A DNA stretch of 64,000 nt from Pseudomonadota bacterium (GTDB lineage: Bacteria; Pseudomonadota; Alphaproteobacteria; Rhizobiales; Hyphomicrobiaceae). A model generated the notes under the pieces. That model saw nothing but the letters and a program-made list of their open reading frames with translations. It was not told the origin of the DNA and ran no database searches. Shown here in pieces: positions 27,264 to 36,644 of the stretch. Each line of letters starts with the position of its first letter. Within the stretch, counting starts at the first letter, position 1. The position numbers were made by a program, and so were the translations under genes. The stretch lies in contig JAFECE010000005.1 of the NCBI GenBank assembly GCA_018242295.1, forward strand, positions 62,001-126,000, given 5' to 3'.

Positions 27264-28094
27264 CTAGATCCCAAACCGCGACCAGAGCGATCGCGCTTCC
27301 ATAGCCGACACCAGATCGTCGGCAAAAGCAAGACCGTTGCCCAGCCCCGACGCGCCCGGCGCCCGGCGAAGACGTGAGAGCAGCCCTGCCTTTTCGGGCT
27401 CTACGACCTTCAGCCTTACCTTATCGCCGAAGAGCTGCCGCATCTTGGAACGGACATCCGCTATGCCGTCGATCAGGCCGAAGTCCACGGCCTTCGACGC
27501 CGACCAGAAGGCGCCCGAGAACAGCTCCGCATCGGGTGCTTTGAGCTTGCCAAGGCGGCGTTCCTTGACGAGTCCGATGAATACGTCGTGCACGTCCTGC
27601 TGGATCGCCTTCAGGCGCGCGACGTCGTCCGCATCTTCAGGCAGGAACGGATCAAGCTGGTTTTTATCGGCGCCCGCCGTATAGACGCGCCGCTCGACCC
27701 CGAGCCGCTGCAAGAGATCTACGAAGCCGAAACTGCGGGATACGACGCCGATCGAACCGATGATCGACGACGGGTCAGCGTAAATTTCATCGCCAGAGAT
27801 CGCGAGAAAATAGCCGCCCGATGCGGCGACGTCCTCGCAGAAAACATAGACGCGCTTTTCCTTCTCCGCCGCCATCTGGCGAAGGCGATTGAAAATCAGG
27901 TTGGATTGCACCGGCGAACCGCCAGGCGAATTGATTACAATTGCAACGGCCGGGAGTTTCGAGAGCGAGAACGCCTTTTCGATCGCGCCTGCGTAGCTCG
28001 CGAGCGAGAGACCCGGACGCAACGGCGTCGCCATGCCAATCGGGCCGCTGAAACGCAAAACGGGGACGACGGACTTGCGAGAAAACGGCCACAT
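27264..28094 (-). CDS. S49 family serine peptidase (SppA/SohB-like)
   Basis: A 276-residue signal-peptide-peptidase-type serine protease, single-domain form. The N-terminus is short (MWPFSRKSVVPVLRFSGPIG) without a long membrane anchor, which is unusual for SppA but common for small alphaproteobacterial members. Conserved segments are VIVINSPGGSPVQS and CEDVAASGGYFLAISGDEIYAD; the serine of SGGYF is the expected nucleophile. SSIIGSIGVVSRSF follows. It should act on membrane-associated peptides at the inner membrane, though that is family inference. Confidence 0.9.
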   Translation of the reverse strand: MWPFSRKSVVPVLRFSGPIGMATPLRPGLSLASYAGAIEKAFSLSKLPAVAIVINSPGGSPVQSNLIFNRLRQMAAEKEKRVYVFCEDVAASGGYFLAISGDEIYADPSSIIGSIGVVSRSFGFVDLLQRLGVERRVYTAGADKNQLDPFLPEDADDVARLKAIQQDVHDVFIGLVKERRLGKLKAPDAELFSGAFWSASKAVDFGLIDGIADVRSKMRQLFGDKVRLKVVEPEKAGLLSRLRRAPGASGLGNGLAFADDLVSAMEARSLWSRFGI

Positions 28095-28190
28095 GAGGCT
28101 TCACTCCTGCGAGCAACTTTGCTCTGACGCTGCGTCATGAAAAGGGAGTTGGATGATCTAGTGCAACCGGCCACGGCTTGCCAGTGGCGA

Positions 28191-28991
28191 TCAGCCGCCG
28201 AATTGCGCGGGAAGCGCGGCGCCGTGCCTGAAAATGGCCTCGATCTCCGGAAGAAACGCCTGCTCGGGTCCGTGAAGCACAAGCGGCGGTTTGATCGTAA
28301 TCGGCGCGCGGCTGCCCTTGATGCCGCTCACGATCACTCGAATTGCAGATGCACCTGCGCGCGGATAGATCGGCAGCACGCCGATGCCGCCGAACCGTCC
28401 TTCAAAAACCGATAAAATTCGAGGCAGGGCCTCCGCCTTATGGATCATCGCCACACGGCCTCCTGGCGCCGCCATGCGGGTCATGAAGCGCGCCCAAGTT
28501 TCCAGAGCATCCTCTGCCATCTGATGCGAGACGGCCTTCAGCGGGCTCGGCGCGGCCGTGCTTCGGCCTTCCTGATGGTAAGGCGGGTTGGCAAGAACGA
28601 TCGGGAACGACTCGGATGCGACGCCCGAACGGGTGAGTGCATCGGAAGAGCGTGCAATATCGGTTTCGACAACCGAAACGCGCATCTTTAAGCCGTTGCG
28701 TTCGACGTTATGGCGGGCCAACACTGCAAGATCGGGTTCGCGCTCGACGAGCAGAACTTCCGTGTCTGGACAACGCGCCGCGACGCATAGTCCGACGACG
28801 CCGACGCCGGCGCCGACATCGAGAACAGGGCCTCTGCCTGCGGTCTCGGGGCTCAACCACGACGCGAGAAGAACCGCATCGGTTCCGGCGCGGTAGCCGT
28901 CGCGCGGCTGGCGAACAGTCAATGCCTCGCCAAGAAAGAGATCTTCGCTTGCCGCCTCGATTATGGACTGCTCGGGGTCACTTATTTGCAT
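28191..28991 (-). CDS. tRNA1(Val) A37 N6-methyltransferase-like protein
   Basis: A Rossmann-fold SAM methyltransferase of 266 residues. Motif I reads GPVLDVGAGVGVVGLCVA (VLDVGAGVG binds SAM), the acidic end of strand 2 is VLLVEREPDL, and motif IV is ANPPYH, the NPPY signature of N6-adenine methylation. Size and layout match the YfiC/TrmN6 family. Its start overlaps the 3' end of the DUF2007 gene by 14 bases, so the two are co-transcribed. Confidence 0.87.
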   Translation of the reverse strand: MQISDPEQSIIEAASEDLFLGEALTVRQPRDGYRAGTDAVLLASWLSPETAGRGPVLDVGAGVGVVGLCVAARCPDTEVLLVEREPDLAVLARHNVERNGLKMRVSVVETDIARSSDALTRSGVASESFPIVLANPPYHQEGRSTAAPSPLKAVSHQMAEDALETWARFMTRMAAPGGRVAMIHKAEALPRILSVFEGRFGGIGVLPIYPRAGASAIRVIVSGIKGSRAPITIKPPLVLHGPEQAFLPEIEAIFRHGAALPAQFGG

Positions 28992-29211
28992 TTCCGGCCA
29001 CCCATTCGCCTAGTCCAGCATGCTTCAGGATCTCGGCTGCCTTTGGCCATAGTTCGCCAGGAACGACAAGACGCCGCGGGAAAGCGCCAATTGACCCTTC
29101 CATAAGACTAATATTTCGATCAAATACGACCGCTTCGATGCCCTGGTCCTTCAGCAGCGCTTCCGCATAACTGATGAGGACGGGGTCATTCGTCACAATC
29201 AACTCGCGCAT
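28978..29211 (-). CDS. DUF2007 family protein
   Basis: A 77-residue protein starting MRELIVTNDPVLISYAEALL. The pattern of an early acidic loop, DQGIEAVVFD, then RRLVVPGELWPKAAEIL is the DUF2007 (putative signal-transducing/PII-like fold) family. Function is unknown. The start chosen is ATG 29211; a longer in-frame start at 29235 would add eight atypical residues. The gene overlaps the methyltransferase gene and is divergent from the polyprenyl synthase. Confidence 0.85.
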   Translation of the reverse strand: MRELIVTNDPVLISYAEALLKDQGIEAVVFDRNISLMEGSIGAFPRRLVVPGELWPKAAEILKHAGLGEWVAGNANK

Positions 29212-29311
29212 GACAAATCCTAAACTATTAATCAAAGCGGGTCGGCGATGGCTGGGTGACGGCCTGGAGGCGACGACCTATGTTAGTGCGGTGTAAAAAT
29301 TGGGGGCCAAC

Positions 29312-30328
29312 TTGGGTCGCGTGATTCCACTCGAAGACGTTCGCGAGACGGGACAGAAGCTACAGCCGCTTCTCGATCTTGTATCGGATGATCTCGAGGC
29401 CATAAACCGGATCATTCTCGACAAAGCCGTGTCGGATGTCGATATGATCCCCGAGCTTGCCCATCACCTTATCGATAGCGGTGGCAAACGTCTCAGGCCG
29501 ATGCTGGCGCTCGCATCAGCGAAGCTCTGCGGATACAGCGGCAACGGACACATTCGCACCGCATCAGCCGTCGAATTCATGCATACGGCGACATTGCTTC
29601 ACGACGATGTCGTCGACGAGAGCGCGACGCGGCGCGGGCGGAAGACGGCGCGCATGATATGGGGCAATCAAGCGAGCGTGCTGGTCGGCGATTTTCTTCT
29701 CGGTCAAGCATTCAAGATGTTCGTCGACGTCGGATCACTGACCGTTCTCCGCATCATGTCGAATGCTGCAGCGACCATCGCGGAAGGCGAGGTCATGCAG
29801 CTCGCCGCCGCCAAGAATACATCGACAACCGAAGACGATTACCTTTCGATCATCAATTCCAAGACCGCCGCGCTGTTTTCGGCCGCGGCTGAATCCGGCG
29901 CTGCGCTCGCGCAGCGGCCGGTGGAAGAGCAATCCGCTCTTCGATCATATGGCAAGAATCTCGGCCTCGCGTTTCAGCTCGTCGACGATGCGCTCGACTA
30001 TGCCGGCGACAGCAGAAGCCTCGGCAAGTCCGTCGGCGACGATTTCCGCGAAGGCAAGATCACGCTCCCGGTCATCCTCTCGTTCCGGCGCGGCACGAAT
30101 GACGAGCGGCAGTTCTGGAACCGCACCATCGCCGAAGGCGAGATCGCGGACGGCGATCTGGAGCACGCGGTGAGCCTGATGCGAAGGCACAAGGCGATCG
30201 AAGCCACGTTCGAGCGGGCGCGCTCTTACGGGGCCATCGCGCGCGATGCGCTGGCAATCTTCCCCGAGAGCCGCGAGAAGGATGCACTTGAGCAGGTCAT
30301 CGGCTTCTGCATCAGCCGGACTCACTGA
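29312..30328 (+). CDS. Polyprenyl (octa/decaprenyl) diphosphate synthase
   Basis: Makes the long isoprenoid side chain of ubiquinone by condensing IPP units. The 338-residue protein has the first Asp-rich motif DDVVDESATRRGR and the second DDALDYAGD, plus the conserved SGGKRLRPML. The residues before the first motif determine chain length, but I cannot assign it from sequence alone. TTG 29312 gives an N-terminus (MGRVIPLED) like that of relatives; TTG 29300 and GTG 29321 are alternatives. It converges on ispE, the MEP-pathway kinase that supplies its substrates. Confidence 0.93.
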   Translation: MGRVIPLEDVRETGQKLQPLLDLVSDDLEAINRIILDKAVSDVDMIPELAHHLIDSGGKRLRPMLALASAKLCGYSGNGHIRTASAVEFMHTATLLHDDVVDESATRRGRKTARMIWGNQASVLVGDFLLGQAFKMFVDVGSLTVLRIMSNAAATIAEGEVMQLAAAKNTSTTEDDYLSIINSKTAALFSAAAESGAALAQRPVEEQSALRSYGKNLGLAFQLVDDALDYAGDSRSLGKSVGDDFREGKITLPVILSFRRGTNDERQFWNRTIAEGEIADGDLEHAVSLMRRHKAIEATFERARSYGAIARDALAIFPESREKDALEQVIGFCISRTH

Positions 30329-30341
30329 CGAGCCGTCGAGT

Positions 30342-31211
30342 TCAGATCAAGCGCGTCGCGGCGACCCACCAGCCCGGCTGGATGGCTTTGAGAATTCGGA
30401 CGCCGCTTGCCGCGGCCTGTTGCGTATCGAAGAGAGCGAAACAGGTCGGCCCGGCGCCTGAGAGCTGCGCGAGGCGGCACCGCGGCAGCTTCGCGAGTTC
30501 CGACAGCATCACTCCGATTTGCGGGAATAGCTGGCGCGCCGGCGCCTCGAGCGCATTGCCGCGCGTTGCGGCGTACCTGATCACCTCGCCGAACGACGAC
30601 AGGTGCGGCGGCTTTTCGGCTTTCGCGTCCGCGGGCAATGGCGGGGCGGCAAGGAGACGGAAAACTTCCGCCGTCTTGTTCGCCGGCACCTCGATGAGCG
30701 GATTTGCGAGGATCGCAAACATCTCTCCCGGCAGGTCGATGTCGTGAATTGTCGCGCCGATGCCGGTCATGATCGCGCTTCGGCTGTGCAGGCAAATTGG
30801 AACGTCGGCGCCGAGGCTACGCGCAATAGCCGGCAGATCGAGCTTGGCGAATTCCGGATTTTCGGCGCTGAGGAGCCTCAACGCAGCAGCGGCGTCGGCC
30901 GATCCGCCGCCGATGCCGCTTGCGACAGGCAGGTTCTTTTCAAGGATCAGCGTGCCGACGTTGCAGCCGGGTGCGAACTGCCTGATCGCGGCGATGGCTT
31001 TGTCGACGAGATTGACGCCGCCGATGCCGCTTGCGAAGGGCCCTTCGACTTTGGTTTCGGCGTTCGTCCCGGGGGTGAGCGTCAAGCGGTCGCCGACGTC
31101 GCGCGCAAATGCGACGAGGCTTTGAAGCTCGTGATAGCCGTCACTCCGGCGGCCGTGAATTTCAAGCGTCAGATTGATCTTGGCGGAAGCGAATTCCTGC
31201 ATCGGGGGCAT
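30342..31211 (-). CDS. ispE: 4-diphosphocytidyl-2-C-methyl-D-erythritol kinase
   Basis: GHMP kinase of the MEP isoprenoid pathway; phosphorylates the 2-hydroxyl of CDP-ME. The 289-residue protein starts with the substrate-binding ASAKINLTLEIHGRRSDGYHEL. The ATP-binding glycine-rich loop is PVASGIGGGSADAAAALR, and the C-terminal motif is SGAGPTCFALF. It begins 20 bases after the terminator of the TPR gene. Start ATG 31211 is chosen, with ATG 31202 as alternative. Confidence 0.96.
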   Translation of the reverse strand: MPPMQEFASAKINLTLEIHGRRSDGYHELQSLVAFARDVGDRLTLTPGTNAETKVEGPFASGIGGVNLVDKAIAAIRQFAPGCNVGTLILEKNLPVASGIGGGSADAAAALRLLSAENPEFAKLDLPAIARSLGADVPICLHSRSAIMTGIGATIHDIDLPGEMFAILANPLIEVPANKTAEVFRLLAAPPLPADAKAEKPPHLSSFGEVIRYAATRGNALEAPARQLFPQIGVMLSELAKLPRCRLAQLSGAGPTCFALFDTQQAAASGVRILKAIQPGWWVAATRLI

Positions 31212-31230
31212 GAGGTCTCAGCGGCATGAA

Positions 31231-31256
31231 AAACGGGCGCCTAGTGGCGCCCGTTT
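31231..31256 (-). terminator. Rho-independent terminator of the TPR gene
   Basis: AAACGGGCGCC and GGCGCCCGTTT form a perfect 11-bp stem with a 4-base loop, and a T-run follows on the minus strand. It lies 25 bases after the TPR stop and upstream of ispE. Confidence 0.85.
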
Positions 31257-31280
31257 GATGTTATCCGGCTTTGCAGGAAA

Positions 31281-33107
31281 TTACTCAACCGCCCTGCTCG
31301 AAGGCGATCCGGCTTTATTTTCGCTGCGCTTGCGCGAAGCTTCGTCCCTTTGAACCTGCCGGGTCTTCTCCGCGTTCTTGGCTTCGCCCTTGGCGTCGAG
31401 GCCGCGTTCGAGCTTGGCCTTGATCTTATCGACGTCCTGGGGCTCCGGATCGAGGGAAAGAGCCTGGCTCCACTGGAAGCGCGCCTCGCGTTCGCGGCCG
31501 ACCTTCCAGAAAGCGTCACCCAAGTGATCGTTCAAAGTCGGATCTTCGGGCTTGATCTCGACGGCGCGTTCGAGAAAGCGAACCGCCTCCTTGAAGTTGC
31601 CCTGCTTATAGTGGGCCCATCCAAGGCTATCGACGATGTAACCATCATCCGGCTTCAGCTGCACGGCCTTCTCGATAAGGCGCGTTCCTTCCTTGAGGTT
31701 CTTGCCCTGATCGACCCAGGAGTAGCCGAGATAATTCAAAACCAGCGGCTGATCGGGAGCGAGCACAAGCGCACGCTTCAGGTCCGATTCGGCGGCAGGC
31801 CAGTTCTTCAGCCGCTCATACGCTGTGCCGCGCGCGTAGTAGTAACCCCAGTTGCGCGGATCGTTCTTGTTGAGGACTGCAAGGGCCTTCGTAAAGTACG
31901 TCACGGCGCCGGCATAATCCTTGCGCGCTCTCATGATGTTGCCGAGTGCTTCGAGCGGACGAACGTCCTTGGGGTCGGCTTCGACGAGTTTCGTGAGAAT
32001 CGTCTTCGCTTCGTCAGGCTTATCGAGCGAGTTCAGGTCGAAAGCCTTGCGAATATCGATCGCGCTCTGCAAGGGCGTGCCTTGCGGAATCTTGTCGTAG
32101 GTCGCAATCGCGTCGCTATACCGTTTCACGGCCTCCTGAGCGTTGGCGAGCGCTGCAAGCGCAAAGGCGTGATCGGGCTTCGCATCGAGAGCGAGCTGCA
32201 GATAGATCGTTCCGAGGCTGACGCCACCTTCACCGGCGAGTGCCTCGCCGAGACCATAGAACACTTCCGCCAAACCGTCAGTCGGGTTGGAGATCAAAAG
32301 GTTCGGCTTCTCTTTGCGATTGATGACGTCCAGCATCTCTTTCGCAAGCGGATGTGGGTCGCCCTGAGTTTTCGCGAGCTGCTCCTTGATCACCTGACGC
32401 GCCGTCTTGAAGTCGCCGTAGTGGGCGGCGGACTGCGCGTAGGCAAGCGACGTGCGAAGCGTGCGGCTATCCTGCTTGAAGACCTTCTCATAGGCTGCGC
32501 GCGCGTCGGCCTTGCGTCCGGCGAGGTCGGCGATCAATGCCTTGTGATAGCGTAGGTAGAACTGCGCCCAATCGGGCTGCTTCGGCATATCGAGGGCCTT
32601 CAGCGCGCCATCGGCATCGCCGGCCGCGAGACGCGTCCAGCCGATCGCGATCGCGCTCGTCAGCTCACCGATCGGATTTTCAGACGCCGCCGTGAAGTGC
32701 TCTTCAGCCTTCGCGTAGTCGTTGCTCTTGAACGCGGTCACGCCCAATAGGAACTGAGACATGCGATGCGACTGGCGTGTCGCCGCCAACTGTTCGGCGA
32801 GCGGAATGGCCTTCGGCCAGTTGCCCGACATGGTCTCCATCTGGAAGGCCTGCTCGAGCAGAACTTCATTCGTTGGATCGCGTTCGAGTGCCTTACCGTA
32901 GAAGCCGGCGGCTTCCTGCGTGTCCTGCGCCGCGCGCGCGAAACGGCCGGCCAGATAGTTGCCGAGCACCGATGTCGACGCCTCGTCCTGGACAAGGTCC
33001 TGATCTTGTGAGCGGGCCGGAGCCTCGCTGAAAAACCCCGCGATCGTCATCGCGATCGCACCAAGGCCTACACTCAGCACACGCCCGAGGGGTCCCCGCA
33101 TCGACAT
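31281..33107 (-). CDS. Exported tetratricopeptide-repeat protein
   Basis: A 608-residue periplasmic or envelope TPR protein. A signal peptide is visible (VLSVGLGAIAMTIAGFF, cleavage near PARSQ). Repeats cover most of the chain, from AGFYGKALERDPTNEVLLE to the clear C-terminal pairs NYLGYSWVDQGKNLKEGTRL, DSLGWAHYKQGNFKEAVRF and DHLGDAFWKVGREREARFQW. A charged low-complexity tail closes it. Start ATG 33107 has AAGGA just upstream; an in-frame ATG 24 bases earlier is less well placed. TPR proteins assemble complexes; the partner is not evident. Confidence 0.9.
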   Translation of the reverse strand: MSMRGPLGRVLSVGLGAIAMTIAGFFSEAPARSQDQDLVQDEASTSVLGNYLAGRFARAAQDTQEAAGFYGKALERDPTNEVLLEQAFQMETMSGNWPKAIPLAEQLAATRQSHRMSQFLLGVTAFKSNDYAKAEEHFTAASENPIGELTSAIAIGWTRLAAGDADGALKALDMPKQPDWAQFYLRYHKALIADLAGRKADARAAYEKVFKQDSRTLRTSLAYAQSAAHYGDFKTARQVIKEQLAKTQGDPHPLAKEMLDVINRKEKPNLLISNPTDGLAEVFYGLGEALAGEGGVSLGTIYLQLALDAKPDHAFALAALANAQEAVKRYSDAIATYDKIPQGTPLQSAIDIRKAFDLNSLDKPDEAKTILTKLVEADPKDVRPLEALGNIMRARKDYAGAVTYFTKALAVLNKNDPRNWGYYYARGTAYERLKNWPAAESDLKRALVLAPDQPLVLNYLGYSWVDQGKNLKEGTRLIEKAVQLKPDDGYIVDSLGWAHYKQGNFKEAVRFLERAVEIKPEDPTLNDHLGDAFWKVGREREARFQWSQALSLDPEPQDVDKIKAKLERGLDAKGEAKNAEKTRQVQRDEASRKRSENKAGSPSSRAVE

Positions 33108-33329
33108 TTTTCCTTTGCTGCCGGTAGGCAATCTGATTCCTGCAAACCCAAGCCTAGCAAAGATACCGCTCGCTTGGCGACACGCTTCACATGAAAAATG
33201 GGAAAGGAGCCGAAATTGCTAACCGTTATGGCCATGACAAACACGCAACCACACGAAAATTGGAAATGACCCGGGCCATTTTGTTGCTGAACGCACTAGA
33301 GGGAGACATTCCGTCCAGGCCTTTGAGCG

Positions 33330-35012
33330 TTACATTCCGGCGTAATTGGGCCCACCGCCGCCTTCAGGGCAGGTCCAGACAATATTTTGGCTCGGATCTT
33401 TGATATCGCATGTTTTGCAGTGGACGCAGTTTTGCGCGTTGATCTGGAATCTCGGCTGGCCGACCTCGTCCGTCACGACCTCATAGACCGCGGCCGGGCA
33501 ATAGCGCTGCGCCGGTTCCGCATACTCGGGCAGATTGATCGCAATCGGAACCGCGGGGTCAAGTAACTTCAAATGTACGGGCTGATTCTCTTCGTGATTT
33601 GTGCCTGAGAAGGAGACGTTCGTCAGCCTGTCGAATGTCAGCTTACCGTCGGGTTTCGGGTACGTAATCGGCTTGTAGTTTGCCGCGAGCCCGGTCGCCG
33701 CTGCGTCCGTTTTTCCGTGCTTCAAAGTGAAGCCGAGACCGATGCCGGAAATAATGGTGTTGAGCCAAAGATCGACACCGCCCAGAGCGACGCCGAGGAT
33801 CGTGCCGAAGCGCGACCAGAGCGGCTTCATGTTGCGCACCTTTTTCAGGTCGCGTCCGATGTCGCCCGCGCGAACGGCCTTCTCATAATCTTCGAGCTTA
33901 TCGTGTGCACGGCCTGCAGCGAGCGCGTCGGCGACCGCATCGGCGGCTGCGATGCCCGAAAGAATGGCGTTATGGCTGCCTTTGATGCGCGGCAGGTTCA
34001 CCATGCCCGCGGCGCAGCCGAGCAAGGCTCCACCGGGGAACACAAGGTCAGGCATCGACTGCCAGCCGCCTTCAGTGATGGCGCGTGCGCCGTAACCGAT
34101 GCGCTTGCCGCCTTCAAACACATCGCGAATGGCCGGATGCGTCTTGAAGCGTTGGAATTCCTCGTATGGCGAGAGGTAGGGGTTCTTATAGTTCAAGTGC
34201 ACGACGAAGCCGACGGAAACGAGATTGTCTCCGTAATGATAGAGGAACGAACCGCCGCCGGTGCGGTTATCGAGCGGCCATCCGAACGTGTGCTGCACAG
34301 ATCCCGGCCGATGCTTCTCAGGCGCTACCTGCCAAAGCTCTTTCAAGCCAATTCCGTACTTCTGCGGCTCGTGGCCCTTCGCCAGATCGAACTTACGGAT
34401 CAGAAGTTTTGAGAGGGAACCGCGCGCGCCTTCGGCAACCAGCGTGTACTTGGCGCGCAGTTCCATGCCCCGCACGAAGTTGTCCGAAGGGGCGCCGTCG
34501 CGACCGACGCCCATGTCGCCGGTGGCAATACCGGCAACCGCGCCATTCTCATCATAGAGAACTTCGCTTGCGGCGAAGCCGGGATAGATTTCGACGCCGA
34601 GTTCCGCCGCCTGTTCGCCGAGCCATCGGCAGACCGAACCAAGGCTGACGATGTAGTTGCCGTGGTTCTTCAAGAGCGGCGGCATTGGCCAGCTCGGAAG
34701 GCGGATATCGCCTTCGGGACCCAGCACGCGAAAGATGTCTTCGGTCACCTCAGTCTCGATGGGGGCGCCGCGCTCCTTCCAATCGGGGAAGAGACGATTG
34801 ATGCCGATCGGATCGATAACTGCGCCGGAAAGAATGTGGGCGCCGACTTCGGACCCTTTTTCGACGACGACGACGGAGATGTCGGAGCCTGCCGCTGCGG
34901 CTTTCTGCTTCAATCTTATGGCAGCTGAGAGCCCTGCAGGGCCGGCACCGACGATGACGACGTCGAAATCCATAGCCTCGCGCGGCGGCAGCTCGGCCTC
35001 GTCAGCGGACAT
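33330..35012 (-). CDS. Electron-transfer flavoprotein:ubiquinone oxidoreductase
   Basis: Passes electrons from ETF (fatty-acid, amino-acid or one-carbon oxidation) to ubiquinone. The 560-residue protein has the FAD Rossmann motif VVIVGAGPAGLSAAIRL, the conserved GVGRDGAPSDNF, and a C-terminal [4Fe-4S] domain with NCVHCKTCDIKDPSQNI and a last Cys in VWTCPEGG. Length and domain order match the family. Start is ATG 35012, with GAGG at 5-base spacing. It is divergent from the uracil-DNA glycosylase gene with a shared 163-base upstream region. Confidence 0.97.
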   Translation of the reverse strand: MSADEAELPPREAMDFDVVIVGAGPAGLSAAIRLKQKAAAAGSDISVVVVEKGSEVGAHILSGAVIDPIGINRLFPDWKERGAPIETEVTEDIFRVLGPEGDIRLPSWPMPPLLKNHGNYIVSLGSVCRWLGEQAAELGVEIYPGFAASEVLYDENGAVAGIATGDMGVGRDGAPSDNFVRGMELRAKYTLVAEGARGSLSKLLIRKFDLAKGHEPQKYGIGLKELWQVAPEKHRPGSVQHTFGWPLDNRTGGGSFLYHYGDNLVSVGFVVHLNYKNPYLSPYEEFQRFKTHPAIRDVFEGGKRIGYGARAITEGGWQSMPDLVFPGGALLGCAAGMVNLPRIKGSHNAILSGIAAADAVADALAAGRAHDKLEDYEKAVRAGDIGRDLKKVRNMKPLWSRFGTILGVALGGVDLWLNTIISGIGLGFTLKHGKTDAAATGLAANYKPITYPKPDGKLTFDRLTNVSFSGTNHEENQPVHLKLLDPAVPIAINLPEYAEPAQRYCPAAVYEVVTDEVGQPRFQINAQNCVHCKTCDIKDPSQNIVWTCPEGGGGPNYAGM

Positions 35013-35175
35013 TTTCACCTCGATTTGATTGCTCGAAAGCCATTTATGCTCGATTAGGTCCCGGCGTCGAAGCCGTCAAGCTGACCGGTGGGCACGGCAG
35101 ACGCCCGTTCGTAAATCCGGCAGCGGCGCCCAGCCGCGTGCAATTGTGTTGCCGCACCTCTATTCTCGTGACCCG

Positions 35176-36060
35176 ATGGTGAGATCGAACGCTCAGGATG
35201 AAATGCTTTCGCTGCTCAATTGGTTGCAAGCCATGGGCGTGGATGCCGCTGTAGACGATACAGCGCATGACTGGCTTTCGCGCGGAAACGAAGCGCCGGG
35301 AGCGGCTTTTGCGTGGCCGGAACGCGGCGAACCGGCATCTCCGGCCAAGGCCCCGTCCGATGCGGGCCGCGCCGATCCGAGGCAATCAACCCTTCGCGCC
35401 AGACCTTCCGAATCCCAGGGGGCAGCCGACGCCGGCAGGCCTCGCGCCGTCACGCCGCTCGGTGCGAGCGAAGCCGAGACCGGTGCGCGGCGCATCGCAC
35501 GCGCGGCGAACTCGCTTCAGGAGCTCGAGGCGGCGCTACAGACCTTCGAAGGCTGCGGGCTGAAGGCCACCGCGACAAAGCTTTGCTTTTACCGCGGCTC
35601 GCCGACGAGCGACCTGATGATCATCGGCGAAGCACCCGGCCGCGACGAGGATCTCGCCGGAAAACCGTTTGTCGGAAGAGGCGGACAGCTGCTCGACAAG
35701 ATGCTGGCCGCGATCGGACTGACGGAAGCCGACGTTCACATCACCAACGTCGTCTATTGGCGGCCACCCGGCAATCGCACGCCGACGCCGCAGGAAACGC
35801 TTGCATGCCGACCATTTCTCGAACGGCAGATCGAACTTGTCTCGCCGAAGATCGTCGTTGCGGTCGGCGGCTCGGCCGCCAAGGAAATTCTGGGCGTCAC
35901 CGAGGGCATCATGCGGCTCAGAGGCAAATGGCGGGAGATTACCGCCGGAGACCGCAAAATCCCTGCGATCGCGACGTTGCATCCTGCCTATCTGCTGCGC
36001 ACGCCGGCCGCGAAACAGCTCGCGTGGATGGACTTGTTGCAGATACGAGCGAAGCTTTAG
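35176..36060 (+). CDS. Uracil-DNA glycosylase, family 4/5
   Basis: A 294-residue iron-sulfur UDG that removes uracil from DNA. Motif A is GEAPGRDEDLAGKPFVGRG, motif B is LHPAYLL, and VVYWRPPGNRTPT carries the conserved middle segment. Cysteines for the [4Fe-4S] cluster are in FEGCGLKATATKLCF and CRPFLE plus one further residue. The first 110 residues are a Pro/Ala-rich linker after a short amphipathic start, commonly seen in this order. The start was moved to ATG 35176; the longer frame upstream has no conserved content. Confidence 0.9.
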   Translation: MVRSNAQDEMLSLLNWLQAMGVDAAVDDTAHDWLSRGNEAPGAAFAWPERGEPASPAKAPSDAGRADPRQSTLRARPSESQGAADAGRPRAVTPLGASEAETGARRIARAANSLQELEAALQTFEGCGLKATATKLCFYRGSPTSDLMIIGEAPGRDEDLAGKPFVGRGGQLLDKMLAAIGLTEADVHITNVVYWRPPGNRTPTPQETLACRPFLERQIELVSPKIVVAVGGSAAKEILGVTEGIMRLRGKWREITAGDRKIPAIATLHPAYLLRTPAAKQLAWMDLLQIRAKL

Positions 36061-36077
36061 ACCTCACGAGGACCGTC

Positions 36078-36620
36078 ATGGCCGGCATCGATTCCGAGCG
36101 CACATTCGTCCCTGTCAGGATCGCCATCCTGACGATGTCCGATTCAAGAACCATCGCCGAAGATACTTCAGGCGACTATCTGGAGCGCGCCATTGGCGAA
36201 GCCGGGCATGTTCTCGCCGGCCGCAAGCTCGTGAAGGACGACACACCCCTCATCCGTAGCATCGTCCAAGGCTGGATCGATGATCCATCGGTCGATTGCG
36301 TGATCACCACGGGAGGCACAGGGTTTACCGGCCGCGACGTCACGCCGGAAGCGGTGAAGCCGCTCTTCGAAAAAGAGATCGAAGGCTTTGCGATCCTCTT
36401 TCACATGCTGTCGTTTCAGAAGGTCGGCACCTCGACCGTTCAATCGCGCGCCTGCGGAGGCGTATCGCGCGGGACGTTTATTTTCTGCCTTCCGGGATCG
36501 ACGGGCGCGTGCCGCGATGCGTGGGATGGAATTTTGAAATTCCAGCTCGATGCCCGCCATCGGCCGTGCAATTTCGTCGAGATCATGCCCCGGCTCGAGG
36601 AGCATCGTAAGGCGGGCTGA
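36078..36620 (+). CDS. moaB: Molybdopterin adenylyl-transfer-type protein MoaB
   Basis: A 180-residue MoaB/Mog family protein of molybdenum cofactor synthesis. The MPT-binding glycine loop reads ITTGGTGFTGRDVTPE, and the segment KVGTSTVQSRACGG with FCLPGSTGACRDAW matches the family C-terminus. The start ATG 36078 has GAGGA at about 6-base spacing and lies 17 bases after the UDG stop, so they may be co-transcribed. The longer frame that covers this gene starts inside the UDG gene and is not the start. No other mo genes are in the window. Confidence 0.93.
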   Translation: MAGIDSERTFVPVRIAILTMSDSRTIAEDTSGDYLERAIGEAGHVLAGRKLVKDDTPLIRSIVQGWIDDPSVDCVITTGGTGFTGRDVTPEAVKPLFEKEIEGFAILFHMLSFQKVGTSTVQSRACGGVSRGTFIFCLPGSTGACRDAWDGILKFQLDARHRPCNFVEIMPRLEEHRKAG

Positions 36621-36644
36621 TCGAGGGACTTCGAAAACCGCGCT

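Noticed and set aside
31350-32555. A 401-residue plus-strand frame opposite the TPR gene
   Set aside because: Antisense to a clear signal-peptide TPR protein, with no SD or domain.
33191-33403. A 70-codon plus-strand ORF between the TPR and ETF-QO genes
   Set aside because: It runs into the 3' end of ETF-QO on the other strand, has no SD and no conserved-looking content.
35029-35175. N-terminal 49-codon extension of the uracil-DNA glycosylase frame
   Set aside because: Arg-rich, no family similarity, and it overlaps the promoter region of the divergent ETF-QO gene; ATG 35176 is the better start.
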